Origin: Pleurotus djamor
Lineage: Eukaryota > Basidiomycota > Agaricomycetes > Agaricales > Pleurotaceae
Length of the DNA stretch: 64,000 nt
Assembly: GCA_029747585.1 (NCBI GenBank)
Contig: JAPEVF010000151.1
Coordinates: 1 to 64,000 of the forward strand
Direction: 5' to 3'
Positions 42,249 through 53,688 of this stretch are shown here, one piece after another (the first letter of the stretch is position 1; every line of letters begins with the position of its first letter). The notes beneath the pieces were generated by a model. The model made no database searches. It was not told where the DNA came from and saw only the letters and a list, made by a program, of their open reading frames with translations. Position numbers and translations under genes: made by a program.

Positions 42249-45200
42249 ATGCCTTCCTTCTACCATCACGTCCCCGCCCCACCGTTTCCCTACTTCGACG
42301 AGTTCTGGGACGCCTTGAGCACAATGCCAGATAGAATGTCGAACTTGGTCTGGTCGTTGACAAAGGGCTTGCTGCTGTCCAATGCCCTCTTTGCGACGCT
42401 TGGGTACACCGACAACCCCCAGGGCGTGGCTGCGCAATACCTTTTGGGCCTGGGTGAGCTATTGCCTTTCTCAAACGAAACTTTACACCATCGCTAATCA
42501 ATGATGTGGCCTTCCTTGTAAATGTTATTCCTCAAAAGGTATCGGTGACATAACAGGGTATGTCGATTGAACCGCGAAAGAGCCAGTTATCGCAGTGGCT
42601 AAGCAAACGAAATTTTCCGCATCATCCAGGCCTGTTGTTGAAACAAATCTGATGGTGCGTGCGGAGGATATACAACTGTGTGTCGTAGGTGGCTTTGCTG
42701 AATGATTGCGCTATTGCGCTCCAGGGGTATGCCAACCTTGCCCAAGTTGGATCAGGGCTGCACATGCGCCAGCGAAGTCGAGCCTTCATCGTCGCAGAAG
42801 CTTCAAACCCCAGCAACCGGGTCGTATTCATCAATGCAGGTACGAAATCCACCTCTTCTCTAACCATATGCGCGGAAATAAGGGTCCCCAAAAAACATAT
42901 CGAATATTCTAAGCTTGCTGTCCAAGATATGTCGGGGTGCTTTGACGACTTGACGCCAACACACTTTGGGGATTCGATGGATGGAGCTTTTAGTGTGTCC
43001 TGATGCACTAAATAGATGGAAGGGGGCTGTGGTCTGGGCCTGGGTGTATGCTCTTCGAGGTCTCATGATGCTCACTTCCTCGTTTTTTTCATCGATTGAC
43101 AGACATAGCGATGGGTACAGCTATCTATATTCCTACCCCACTTCAACCCTGCTGATCTCCTCGTGCTGTTTAGGTGACACCGGCGTCCGCCGTTCAATCA
43201 TATCCCAACTATCATCTCAATTCCCCGGCGTTTACACAAACGACAATATCGCCTTCGTAGGCACTCATCAGGTAAGTCTTATGCTGTACCATACCTGGAT
43301 ACCTACCCTTTCTAATACACTCCCTATCTTTCCAGCATTCCGGCGTTGGCGGTTATCTTGAGAACCTGCTCCCACAAATTACTTCATTGGGTTTCGTGAA
43401 GCAATCTGCAGATGCCATCGTCGCGGGAACCGTACGCGCCGTTCAGAAAGCGCATGCTTCCTTAGCTCCTGGAAAGCTCAGTCTTGGCAATACAACGGTT
43501 CTCAATGCCAATATCAATCGTTCTCCATCCGCTTACTTGGCTAACCCCGCTGAGGAACGAGCGAGATATGAATTTGATCAGGATAAGGACATGACTGTTC
43601 TCCGATTCGACGACGCAAACGGTCAGCCTCGAGGCTTGCTGAGCTTCTTTGCCGTCCATGGGACAAGCATCTACGAGGTACGTGCCTAGAGATAGACCAG
43701 AAGAACATGTTCGTAAGGTTTACACCCTCGTTATTCCAGAACAATACCCTCATCAGTACAGACAACAAAGGAATGGCTGCCTTCTTGTACGAGTGTGAGT
43801 TTTTCGACTCTCTCAGGACTTTTTTTTTCGATGTGCCTCGGTGAAATGGGCTTCTTACGTCAAACCAATCTATTAAGCCTTCGCTGAACCGGGCTCCATG
43901 CCGGGGAACACAAGCTTCGTAGCAGGCTTTACGCAGTGTAAGTCGGTTCAGCGTCTACTATATATACCTGCAATAAGGATTAATATGGGAATTGACAGCC
44001 AATGTCGGGGACACTAGCCCAAATACGTGAGACCCATCATGTCATTCTCCTCACATGGGTGCGCGATTGTGACGGCCTTTTCGTTCGCCTTTGACAGCCT
44101 TGGAGCATTCTGTGAGAGTCCTGGCAAGCCTTACGACGGTCAGCCCTGCGATTTCGAGACTTCAACCTGTGGTGGAACGGCACAAGACTGTCATGGACGG
44201 TGAGCTGATTTTTTCTTCTTTAATTCATTGTCATTGCGTGCGACTCGATGATGCTCATTGTGGGGGTTACAGCGGGCCTGGGTTCCGGATATCAGACTTC
44301 GAATCTAATAGGATTATCGGAGACGCTCAATTCCAAGGTGCTCGCACCTTAATGAGCCGGGCATTAGCTCCAGTCCAAGGAGCTGTGAGGAGCGTGCATG
44401 CCTATCTAAACATGTCAGTCCCCCACTACTCCCTAATGCCTGATTGATGGCATTTTTCTAATCCATTTTTCCATCGCGTAGGGCTACCCACTCTTTCGCC
44501 CTGCCTAATGGTACTACCGTGTCAACGTGTCCACCTGCTCTAGGTAGGGGTTACTTGTGGCTCCAGACGAGGTGGCTATGCTGATCGCTTGGGATGTTCA
44601 GGTTTCTCATTCGCTGGCGGAACGACGTGAGTGCTACGCTCGCATCAAGGCTTGCACTTCGAATGAATTGATTGATAGTGACGGACCCGGTGCATTTGAT
44701 TTCGTCCAAGGTTCTAACTCCTCCGACCCAAGGTATGTACACCCAAATGGCATTCCACACTAACCGCATACTCACGAAATAATTTCCGAAGGAATCCATT
44801 TTGGGAGATCGTCAAAGGTATTCTTGACTTTGTCTAGCCCCTCTGTGTCGCTACTCCAGTTGCTCAATGTTCTCTATGCAGGTGCCATCACTCCGCTTCC
44901 TTCCAAGGAGCAAATCGCATGTCAGGCACCCAAGCCCATCCTTTTGAATACGGTGAGTAGGTGATGAGCGCTCAGCCACCACCCCAGCCACCAACACGAC
45001 ACCTATCCTTAATGCTGTGTCCCGCGTAACGTCATAGGGCTTTGCATCTACGCCATACAACTGGTCACCGCGGACGGTCGATATTCAGATGCAACGGATT
45101 GGCAACCTGGTGATTCTCGTCATGCCTGGCGAGCTGACCACGATGGCTGGGCGCCGTTTACGGTAATAAATTCTTATCTCTTGACTTTCCCTAATACTGA

Positions 45201-46301
45201 TTCCCGGCATACAGCGAAGCTCTTCGAGCTAAGCTCATCTCCGATGGTGTCGTTGGAGAAGACGCCTACGTGGTTATCGCGGGACCAGCTAATACATATG
45301 GTCACTATGTTACTACCAAAGAAGAATATTCAGTGCAGCGCTATGAGGGCGCGTCCACGATCTTCGGACAATGTAAGTGATCCCTTTCCTCGCATGACGA
45401 CCGTGAATCTTAGTTTTTTTTTTGTCATAGACACCCTTGATGCGTATATCGATAAGTACAGTAGTCTTGTCTCTTTCCTTACCGAGAGTGCCACGGGTGT
45501 ACCGTCTTCCGATGCTGCCCCACCGGATCTTTCCTCCAGTGCTATCTCCCTCCAGGTCTGTCTGTCTTCCTTTATCTTTATTCGGGGGTTTGTCACGGTC
45601 GAAGAAAACTTACGTGCCTTCTGATATAGACCGCAGTTGTTTTTGACGCTGCGCCAATAGGCAAGCGCTTCGGTCAAGTTCTTTCTAATGTCCAGACCAC
45701 AACTTATCACGCTGGCGACGCCGTCCGTGTGCAATTTGTCGGCGCGAATCCACGGGTGAGTTGATATATTGCGCACACACACTTCTTCTGTCCGTTGATT
45801 TATGCATGCGCATTTTCTTTTTCCGTCGTAATGAAGAACAATCTCCGGTTGGAAAGTACTTTTCTCACCGTGGAACAGCAAGTAAACGGGCAATGGAGAG
45901 CTGTTCGCTCTGATTCACACCCGTCGACCACGTTCAAGTGGACGAGAGTCAGCACTGTATGTCCTTTCCAGTGTTTCGCATTACCCCTCTTTGAAGGCTG
46001 TAACTTACTTACTCGAACAATCCAGGTACTGGGAACGAGCACAGTTGATATCACTTGGTACTGACCCCCTTAACTATATTTATCATTGGAACTTAGCTAA
46101 TCCCTTTTGACTATACTAGGACCATTGAAAGCGGAACCCCAGGTCGGTACCCTCTACTACCTAGTCTGACGCTGCATAAACTGATTTACCCAAACCATAA
46201 CAGCCGGCTCCTATCGGATCAACTACTTCGGTGACTCGAAACCTCTCATCGGTAGCATTTCATCATTCTCTGGAACTTCTGCGACGTTTACTGTGGCTTG
46301 A
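42249..46301 (+). CDS. Neutral (non-lysosomal) ceramidase, about 20 exons
   Basis: Hydrolyses ceramide to sphingosine and a fatty acid, probably in the secretory pathway or outside the cell. After a hydrophobic N-terminus (LTKGLLLSNALFATLG) the family signatures follow: QYLLGLGIGDITGPVVETNLMGYA, GLHMRQRSRAF, VVFINADIAMGDTGVRR, FVGTHQHSGVGGYLE, NINRSPSAYLANP, KDMTVLRF, FFAVHGTSI, NTLISTDNKGMAAFL, and the active-site SNVGDTSPNTLG whose Ser is the family nucleophile. Later come GPGFRISDFES, LPGELTTMAGRR-like VMPGELTTMAGRR, AGPANTYGHYVTTKEEYSVQRYEGAST and a C-terminal beta-sandwich ending SFSGTSATFTVA. All junctions checked (42249-42453, 42539-42557, 42630-42654, 42725-42839, 43103-43114, from 43174) are in phase. 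A 12-base microexon (43103-43114) is required. About 730 residues, as expected; it appears intact. Confidence 0.95.
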
Positions 46302-46633
46302 ATGAAATTCGCGTAACCAGAATGATTTGTTATTTTGTTCGTGTTGTTGAAATGGACACTGTTTTTTAATTCCGTGAACTTATTTGCATCCGCGGCTGTT
46401 GATTGTGATCTCGGCGGAAGCAAAACCAGACCCATCACCTAACATCGAACCTCGAGGTTCCCATGAGCCGTAACTCAAGCGCTCGGATGTTATATTCTAC
46501 CACCAGCCGCACAGCTGTAACCCAACTGCGCCTCCGTCCACAAAAATTTCCACCTTTTCACGGTTTCAGAGAGAAGAAAGATTTACGACTTCTAGCTTTG
46601 CCTCCCATCAACATCAACCAATCATCATAATCA
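46302..46633. other. Intergenic spacer
   Basis: 3' flank of the ceramidase and 5' flank of the next plus-strand gene. No feature recognised. Confidence 0.4.
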
Positions 46634-47266
46634 ATGTTTCGCAATTTAGGCAATACGAGCAGTCTCTCTTCCAACCAAGATGGCAAGAAGGGTAGTGCTC
46701 CGAGTACGATGTCGCCAACTCTACGCTCCGACATCTACAGTTGTATCGACCAAGTTAAACCGTGGTTGATCGGTGGCCCACAAGGCCAAGTCGGCGATGG
46801 GATCTCATACAAGCCCATCCTCACGATCATCCAAAAACATTTCCCGTCTACCACCCTCGGTGTCGAATCCATCGGGAACGTAGAAACTCAAGCGGCCGTT
46901 ATTGTGGGTGGTGTGACGAATATGGTTTTAGAGATGATGAAGTGGCCTGGGGAGGGTATGGCCGGCGGGATGGCCTTGAGGACGTGGGTGGACGTGTTGG
47001 TAGAATCGTATAATAAAGTCGGTGGTGATAAATCGGGAGAGAAGAAGGCCGCGATCGCAAGAGGAATCACCAAAGGCGTCAACCAGTACACAAACCCGTC
47101 ACTCATATCCAGTGAATTTACCACCAAGATCCAAATCGTCTCAAGTCTCAAATCAGGTACCCTTCCTTCTCTTCCTTCTGCGACTTCTCTATTGACGATC
47201 CCTCGTGACACACTTCTCCTCATTATACGGTATAGTCAGCGCCAGGATCTATGGAGCGGGAAGTGA
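46634..47266 (+). CDS. Unrecognised 210-residue protein, single exon
   Basis: An ATG-started, uninterrupted frame with balanced composition. A polar Ser-rich N-terminus is followed by a largely helical body (RSDIYSCIDQVKPWLIGG, YKPILTIIQKHFPSTTLG, AAVIVGGVTNMVLEMMKWPG, LRTWVDVLVESYNKVGG, KKAAIARGITKGVNQY). No signal peptide or transmembrane segment is evident. The lack of introns is unusual for this window. I do not recognise the family; the helical repeats suggest a compact cytosolic domain. Its stop lies about 1 kb from the convergent 3' end of the TEA-domain gene. Confidence 0.6.
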   Translation: MFRNLGNTSSLSSNQDGKKGSAPSTMSPTLRSDIYSCIDQVKPWLIGGPQGQVGDGISYKPILTIIQKHFPSTTLGVESIGNVETQAAVIVGGVTNMVLEMMKWPGEGMAGGMALRTWVDVLVESYNKVGGDKSGEKKAAIARGITKGVNQYTNPSLISSEFTTKIQIVSSLKSGTLPSLPSATSLLTIPRDTLLLIIRYSQRQDLWSGK

Positions 47267-48269
47267 AGAAGCACGTCAAGGCGAAGCGTTGTGGAGTTCC
47301 AAGCTAATGTAGTAGGTCGAAGAACCGTACTATATAGGGTAGAATCAGCCCAATGTAAATGTTAACGTTAAGCCTACTCCGGATCCTCTCTGAGCCTAGC
47401 ACGACTCTCTCTGTCTTACTTACTGCCAGCTAACGCCAAAGTCACCTCAAATCACGCAAAGGATAATACCGGAGGAATATACTCTTTGTCTTGCAATCGT
47501 ATATATCGCGGGGCTCGGAAAAAGAGGTAGGTAGGTTACATACATAGAAGTAAAGACGAGTTGTAAGAGAAACCAAACCAAAAAAGAGTTGTTGAGAAAG
47601 AAGCCGAGAATTTGGAAGGAACCCGGAGCCAAAAAAGAAGAGTTTAGAACGAGTCACGGTTGCGCAGGGGGTATTGTACAAATGATGAAAAGGAGAAAAA
47701 AANTGTGATAGATAGGATATACACATGTTGAGAGAGATCGAGAGGAAAGGGAGAACGTCGAGAACCGAGGTGATACAACTGAGAAATCAAGAGAAAAAAA
47801 AATCAAAAGGCGTCAAATTGGTATGAGAACGGAATCGTAAAAGGTAGAAAGATTGTCCTGCTATTCCAGAGCACGCACGATGCCGCGCTGCGGGTGTAAG
47901 AAGAAGTGGGGGGAGAGGGGGAAGGCCAGAAAAGATAATGTAAGCGCTAAAGAAGAAATGTATCGAGTGGTTTCCAGTAGCGGGTGGGGGAGGATATGAC
48001 ACAGACGTGTATGGAAGTGGAAGCGTAGATTTTGGTGGAGGTGGAAAAGGAGATAGGAAAAATGGATAGGAGATAGGAGGGGGCTTTTAGAAAGACGGAT
48101 AATACAATCTGTCAAAGGATGATATCAGCGCATGCTCGATGAGACGGGAGAAAGGGGAGAAGACTCACACATTTAAATAAGAATATCAATAAGAAGAAGG
48201 GAAAGAGCGGAGACGTTGGGAAACGATAGTTAGGTATACAGTATTATACCAAGTCATGACTTTGGTGAG
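47267..48269. other. Convergent intergenic region
   Basis: Between two genes that run towards each other, so it holds both 3' untranslated regions. It is purine-rich on the plus strand (many AGA and GAGA stretches) with an undetermined base at 47703 after an A run. No coding sequence recognised. Confidence 0.45.
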
Positions 48270-50553
48270 TTAATACAACAGTGGTGGTGGTGGTGACAAA
48301 TGAGTGGATCGAGAGTTGGAAGACTTTTTGATACAACAGTTGGAAGGAAGACGATCAAGAAGAAGAGAGATCTGATATAGGCGTAGGCGTAGGCGTAGAC
48401 ACATTGATGTAAGCGTTTGCGTTTCTGTTGTTACAATACCTGTGAAGACGATGGATAAGTAACCGATGCTTGAACGGGTGCAAAGGGGAAAACCTACATA
48501 GGTAGTAGAAAACTCCGTTGAGAAAGTCGTCGGAAGGATATCATGTTGATGAACTTGATGGACCTGGTGTTGGACCTGCGCTTGATGGTACCCCATGGAA
48601 CCCCAAGCTCCCGCATCGACACCGAACTCGTACATCCCTCCGGCACCGTTAGGCCCAGAAGAAGGTGGTGCAAGCTCGTAATAGCTCTCCTCGGCATGTT
48701 GCTTCTCATGCGCAGCGAAGGGATCGGTGAAGGCCGAAGCGTCGATGGGCATGAAGTAGTCGTTCAACGAGAGTTCGGTGAACGCGTCGGTCTGCTCGGT
48801 GGAGGGCGAGACAGCGGGAGATGCCATGGGCGAGCCAAGGAGGAGGTTGTGGTGTGAGGAGGAGGATGACAGGGAAGAGAGAGAGGAGAGAGAGGAGGCA
48901 ACGGAGGAGAGAGAAGAGGTGGAAGTCGAGGAAGACGAGGAGGAAGGGCGCGAGTTCGACATGATGTAGTCCGCGGGGTAGTTGAACTTGTACACGGCGG
49001 AGAACATGACAGATGAAGACATCGTGTTGGGGTTCTGGATGACTTCTTGTTGGATGATGAAGCGCGTGGGGTCTACAGAGGCAATGAATAGGAGCTCAAG
49101 GGGGATCCGAAAGAGGGGGACTTACCAGAACTCTCCGAAATGGTAGCCCAGTATCCCGGGACCAACGAGGTGCTGTAGAGCATATTCGACTGCTCCTCTT
49201 CCTGAGCCTCGCCTTCTTGCGAGGTTGGTTGTGATGATACAAGTACCAAAGGGGTAGATTCAGAATACACAGGCATGTTGTCGGAGAATACAGTAAAGAA
49301 TGACTCTGCAGTGATGGTGGTTTGGGATACAAAAGTTACAGTGGGGTCGATGGACTTGAGAGGCCGTGGCTGCGATGGGTGGTAGACGTTATCGCCGTAA
49401 GAGACGTAGCTGACATCGTTGGAGGTGGGCGTGGTGGGCGAGGAGGGGGAAGAAGGTTCGTTCGCGTCGGCTTTGAGTGACGATGGGGATGAAGGTGAGG
49501 GTGGGATGGAGTGGTTGGGTGAAGAAGGGGAGGTCAAAGATGGAGAAGTGGAAGAAAAAGGCGACGATGATGAATGGATATATGAAGGGTCGTCTGGGAG
49601 GATGTCGATGCAAATGACAGATCTAGCGGGTTGTTGGGGGGAAGAAGAGGCTGACGAGGACGAAGGTGATTCGAAGTAGGGTGTGGTGGGATCGGCATCC
49701 AAAGGGGTTGTGGGGGAGTAGGTGGGGGAAGAGGTATCGCTGAGGGAGGAGATGTCGAGCGAAGGAAGGCCGGGTCTGTCGAGAGGACCGAAGCCTGTGC
49801 GTTGTTGCTCACGCATGATGGCAGGAGTGGATCGGTGAATTGGAGTATCTCGGCGGCAAGGCGAGAGCAGAGCTAGTACTGTAGGAGAGAGAGAACGTGT
49901 GTGAGTTAATTGACCACGTCAGCGAGAAGGAGGGAGAGAAAGAGACTAGTAGGAAGTAGTGGGATGGGTAGTGGGAAGTAGAAGGGTGAGTTAGGGTAAG
50001 GTACGTGGGTGGTGTGAAGGGGCGACGGATGGAATGAAAGAACTTGAGTGAATGAATGAATGGGAGACTAACGTCGTTTGCCGCCACACGTGTCTCTAAG
50101 CTGCTGCAAGCGACTACCGACTTGCTTAGCAGTTCTTCGTTTGCCAGTGACACGAAAGATGTAATCCGAGATGTAGCGGTTGCGCATGGGGAAGCGTCCG
50201 AGGAGACGAGTTTCTCTTGAATCGTCTGGCTGATAACTTTCAAGGCCTGTACAGATGATGGCGATGATGAGTTTCGTTCCGAAAAGTCGCGTATGAGTTT
50301 TCCGGAGAGACTGACCTTCGAGCAAAGCAGCTTCGAGCTCGGGGGGCCATACAGCCTCACCATTTCCCCTGAGGGTTTTCCAACTCTTACGTCCCTTGAC
50401 GATAGACTTGAAGACCTCGCGAGTTGTTTCGCTGAGGGGTGGGTAGACGATGTCACCGTGCGTGGGCGATGCAGCGGTGGACGAGGAGCGCGTTCGCTCT
50501 GGAGTGGAAGGGGGAGATGAGAAGACGTCAATGCCCGGAGCAGGGAAGGCCAT
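48270..50553 (-). CDS. TEA/ATTS-domain transcription factor
   Basis: DNA-binding regulator of the family of AbaA, Tec1 and TEF-1. Exons 50316-50553, 50073-50246, 49126-49878 and one from 49072 join in phase. The TEA domain spans exons 1-3: AVWPPELEAALLEG, then after a 69-base intron LESYQPDDSRETRLLGRFPMRN, RYISDYIFRVTGKRRTAKQVGSRLQQLRDTCGGKR, which is the full three-helix domain with its recognition helix. The intron inside the domain is a multiple of three, so it also reads open. The rest is long, Ser/Pro-rich and disordered, as in activation regions, with short ordered pieces (FIIQQEVIQN, MFSAVYKFNYP). The 3' end is uncertain: the frame runs to 48270, but splicing near 48500-48425 could give a shorter end with NVSTPTPTPISDLSSS. 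Targets are probably developmental genes. Confidence 0.9.
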
Positions 50554-53529
50554 GATAGGATAGCGAGGGGATCTGGGGAAATGAGTGGGAGGAGGTGGTG
50601 CAGGTGAACGTGTCCTTTAATATATAATGGACTTGATCGGGGAAGGAGGAGGAGGTATGAGTGAGAGAGAGGGAGGGAGCGGACACCTGGCTTCTCCGTT
50701 GAGGCAAGAGGATCAGAGATTTATAAAGGTTTTCGTGCGATCGGGTCTCTCTCACTCTGTTGCCACTTCAGGGAAGGGTCAAGATACCTGGAAAGCTAGA
50801 AGGCAGTAGCCAGGATCTTGGTACCTCGGCATGTCAATCCCGTCCTTTCTGGCTCGTAGAGAGGCTTGGATGGTGCTTTCTGCAGTCGTATCGGTCGTGT
50901 TCGTCGCCATCGTCGCCTCTATCGCCGTCGCCGTCGTCCCCAACAGCGACGACGAGTGTTTCCTGGAATAACCAAAATAAATACGGAAAATAAAAGAAAA
51001 ACAAATCAAAAATCAAAAATAGGCCACAGCCACCGGGGCCCTGCCCATCCCGTGCACGGTAATGGGCGAAACCCAGAAACATGGTTTCAATCAAAGAGTG
51101 GAATCGGTGATTGGATCTCTGAGAGTCTTTGCCTCCAGGGTAGAGCCTTGGGTTCCACCCCGACGCTAAATCAGAGATCTCAAGTCCTTCGCCCTCTCTC
51201 TGTCCAATAGAATTTCCTCGTCAGTGCTGTCTGCAGAGAAGAGTTTGGCTTGCCTCATGAAAGCGAGGGACGTCGACGTCCGATGCTGCACAGAATCTGG
51301 CCCATGAACACATGAAAGCTACACCGACATCCCAACCTTCCTCCTCGCACCCAATCCAGCCGACTTTCTGCACCAAAAGCTCGGCCTTTTCGTCCCAAAC
51401 TCTGCATCTCCAAATCGAGTTACAGCACCAATTATTTTTTCCCCTTACACCTTTCGGCAATTCCAAGTCCGCGAAGACTTGTGCTAGATTTGTACGTAAC
51501 ATTTGAGAGCCTGTTTCGTATTCTCATTAAGGCCTTTTTGGACATGGCCCAAAACGGGAGCAGCTTCTCCTCTGGGTTTGCTCGATCGCTCCTTTGCTTC
51601 TCCCCTCTCCCCCCTCTTTGCCTGCCTTGCCCATCCAACTCCCGTCGACACTCCTCGCCTCTCCCTCCAAGAATGCCTCGTCTCTTCGCCTTCGCCTCTA
51701 TCATCGCCAGTGCTCTCTACCCTCACCGTCCGTCGGCCAGTTTGACCACTGGCATGAACAAGAAACATACAATTCCTGGCTTCACAGAAGGAATGATTAC
51801 TTACTCAGCTACCGCCCCTCCTCCTCCTCAGCGACCTCTGGTAACTATGCGCAACCAGATCTCTTCGCGGCATGGTCGACGTCTTTCTTGGAAGTCAGTG
51901 TTCAACGGCTTAGCAACGACATGTCGAAAACAGGGTCTCATGAGCTTCCGTTGCTGCTGCTGCTGCGAACCGCACTACTGCTTCGGAACCGGAGGGATTC
52001 CTTCGGCAGGCTGGGCTTCTTTTCGTCTGGGTAACGTATTACGGGTTCGTGAGATGTCGAGGAAAACATAGACAGACTCGCCGCCGGGAGGTTACGTCCA
52101 TAACGTCCGTAACATCCATATCCAATCCGATAAGCTCAAGTGGATTGAACACTTCGTGTATACTTTGTCTTAGTTTTACAATTTTATGAAACCACTTTCT
52201 CAGATCTCATACTTCAATGGGCGGTAGCGAGCACCATCCCTCCGATTTATCGATCCTCGTAGTCATTGCATTACGACATACCGCACCTACGTAAAGAGCA
52301 AGCAAATCTACAGCTTATTCGCCCACATGCTCTTTGTATCCCAGCTCCGTCACGGGCGTTTCGCTACCGAGTCGACGAGGAACTGCACCCAGAACCTACC
52401 CAACTCAGTCCGACATTGTTATTCGTCCAAATGTTTCTTGACATACACAAGCCCCGATGGACAGAGTCCATGTGTCTACTGATACGAATGCGGAATATCA
52501 TACTCGCGCTCGCTTCCCCCTCCTCTGCTCTGCTCTTCCCCGTCTTCCCCTCCTCCGCTTCCGCACACCTCTCTATCCATATGACACCCCTCGGGATTCG
52601 GCATCGTAAGCTCAACGGACGGACCGAAAGTCGACTTTGAAATCCATAATGAAAAAATTTAATACCGGTGTCTATAGTATACCTCACCTCGTCCAATGAT
52701 CAATGACAAGTGACTTCACAAGCCCTACACGTGTATTCAGGGAGGGCGTGAGGGGTTTACACCTAAGCGAGAGGGGTCATTCTCTCGGAAGACGGAAGGA
52801 CAATCTAGAACGATTATTTTTTTTNGATTGACGAGTGCATACTAGTCTTCCGTCGGGATATTCAATCCCAGTGTACGTTGAACGTAGACGTCTACTGACT
52901 TGAGTTTTGATAGATAGGCATGGTAGAATGTAGAGGTGGAGCAAAAAGTAGCGCCTTGGTTATATGTTTTATCTTTCGTTTTTTCCTGAATTCTGGCATG
53001 GAGGCTGTCAAAAAATGTGTCGATACCGAAGTTGTGGTTGTGGTATTGGATGTAAGTGGACGTATGCAATGCAAGAACCTCTCAGTGTAGGGTAACCTGA
53101 TGATAAGGATATGATTGATTTTGCCTCATGGTTGGGCGGACACTGTCGCTCATATCAGATAAGTTCAGGAGCGTGTGAAAATCCCGCCCTCGTCCAAAAA
53201 CAGAAATGTGAACACTTGGTTGAAGCGCCCGTCCTCTTTGCATCGTCCAACCATCGTCGTGACAATGAGTCTGTATCGTCTATCTACTGGATATGACTTC
53301 AAGCGAAAGATAACAGCAACAGAAAACACTCCCACTACGTTCCGGTGAATTCTGACTTGTCTCCACTAAACCACGCACCAGGAACGCGTCCACTAATTAA
53401 CTTACGTGTCGGTAAGTAGCAACTTACTTCCGGTTGTACCCACGGCTATTGACTTACCACTAGTAACTGCTAATTAGTAGACTCTGACGTCTTGGCTAGC
53501 TTACTCACCCAAGAATGGGAATCAAGACT
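50554..53529. other. Upstream region of TEA gene and gene-free DNA
   Basis: About 3 kb. The first part is the long pyrimidine/purine-rich leader and promoter of the TEA gene. Frames such as 51481-52071 on the plus strand are Pro/Ser-rich readings of CT-rich DNA with no motif. A microsatellite-like CTG run (about 51950-51965) and an undetermined base after a T run (52825) are present. No gene supported. Confidence 0.45.
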
Positions 53530-53688
53530 ATGTACTCCTGCTACTGTTCAGCCACTGGTTCTGGCGCCTTCGGGCACGTCAACTTGCCCAAGTCGACGCG
53601 GCGTTCTCTGTGTGAATTGTATCTGAAGTACAAAAACCTCACACAGCGGGCTGAGGCTAACCAGAAGTACCGTATCGTGAGTACCTAG
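53530..53688 (+). CDS. Possible single exon of an unknown gene
   Basis: A short ATG-started frame of 52 codons with protein-like composition (GSGAFGHVNLPKSTRRSLCE, LYLKYKNLTQRAEANQKYR). It ends at a good GTGAGT donor just before its stop, so it may be an exon rather than a whole gene. No partner exon or family was identified. Low support. Confidence 0.2.
   Translation: MYSCYCSATGSGAFGHVNLPKSTRRSLCELYLKYKNLTQRAEANQKYRIVST

Noticed and set aside
49809..50531. 240-codon minus-strand frame overlapping the TEA gene
   Set aside because: Out of phase with the TEA domain exons and made of Ser/Pro-rich shadow sequence; it crosses introns and exons alike.
51370..51400. Resemblance to the U2 snRNA start (CTCGGCCTTTTCGT)
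   Set aside because: Only about a dozen bases match, and the branch-recognition and Sm-site parts are absent.
51481..52071. 196-codon plus-strand frame upstream of the TEA gene
   Set aside because: CT-rich DNA gives long Pro/Ser/Leu frames; several overlapping frames in other phases are equally open and no domain is visible.
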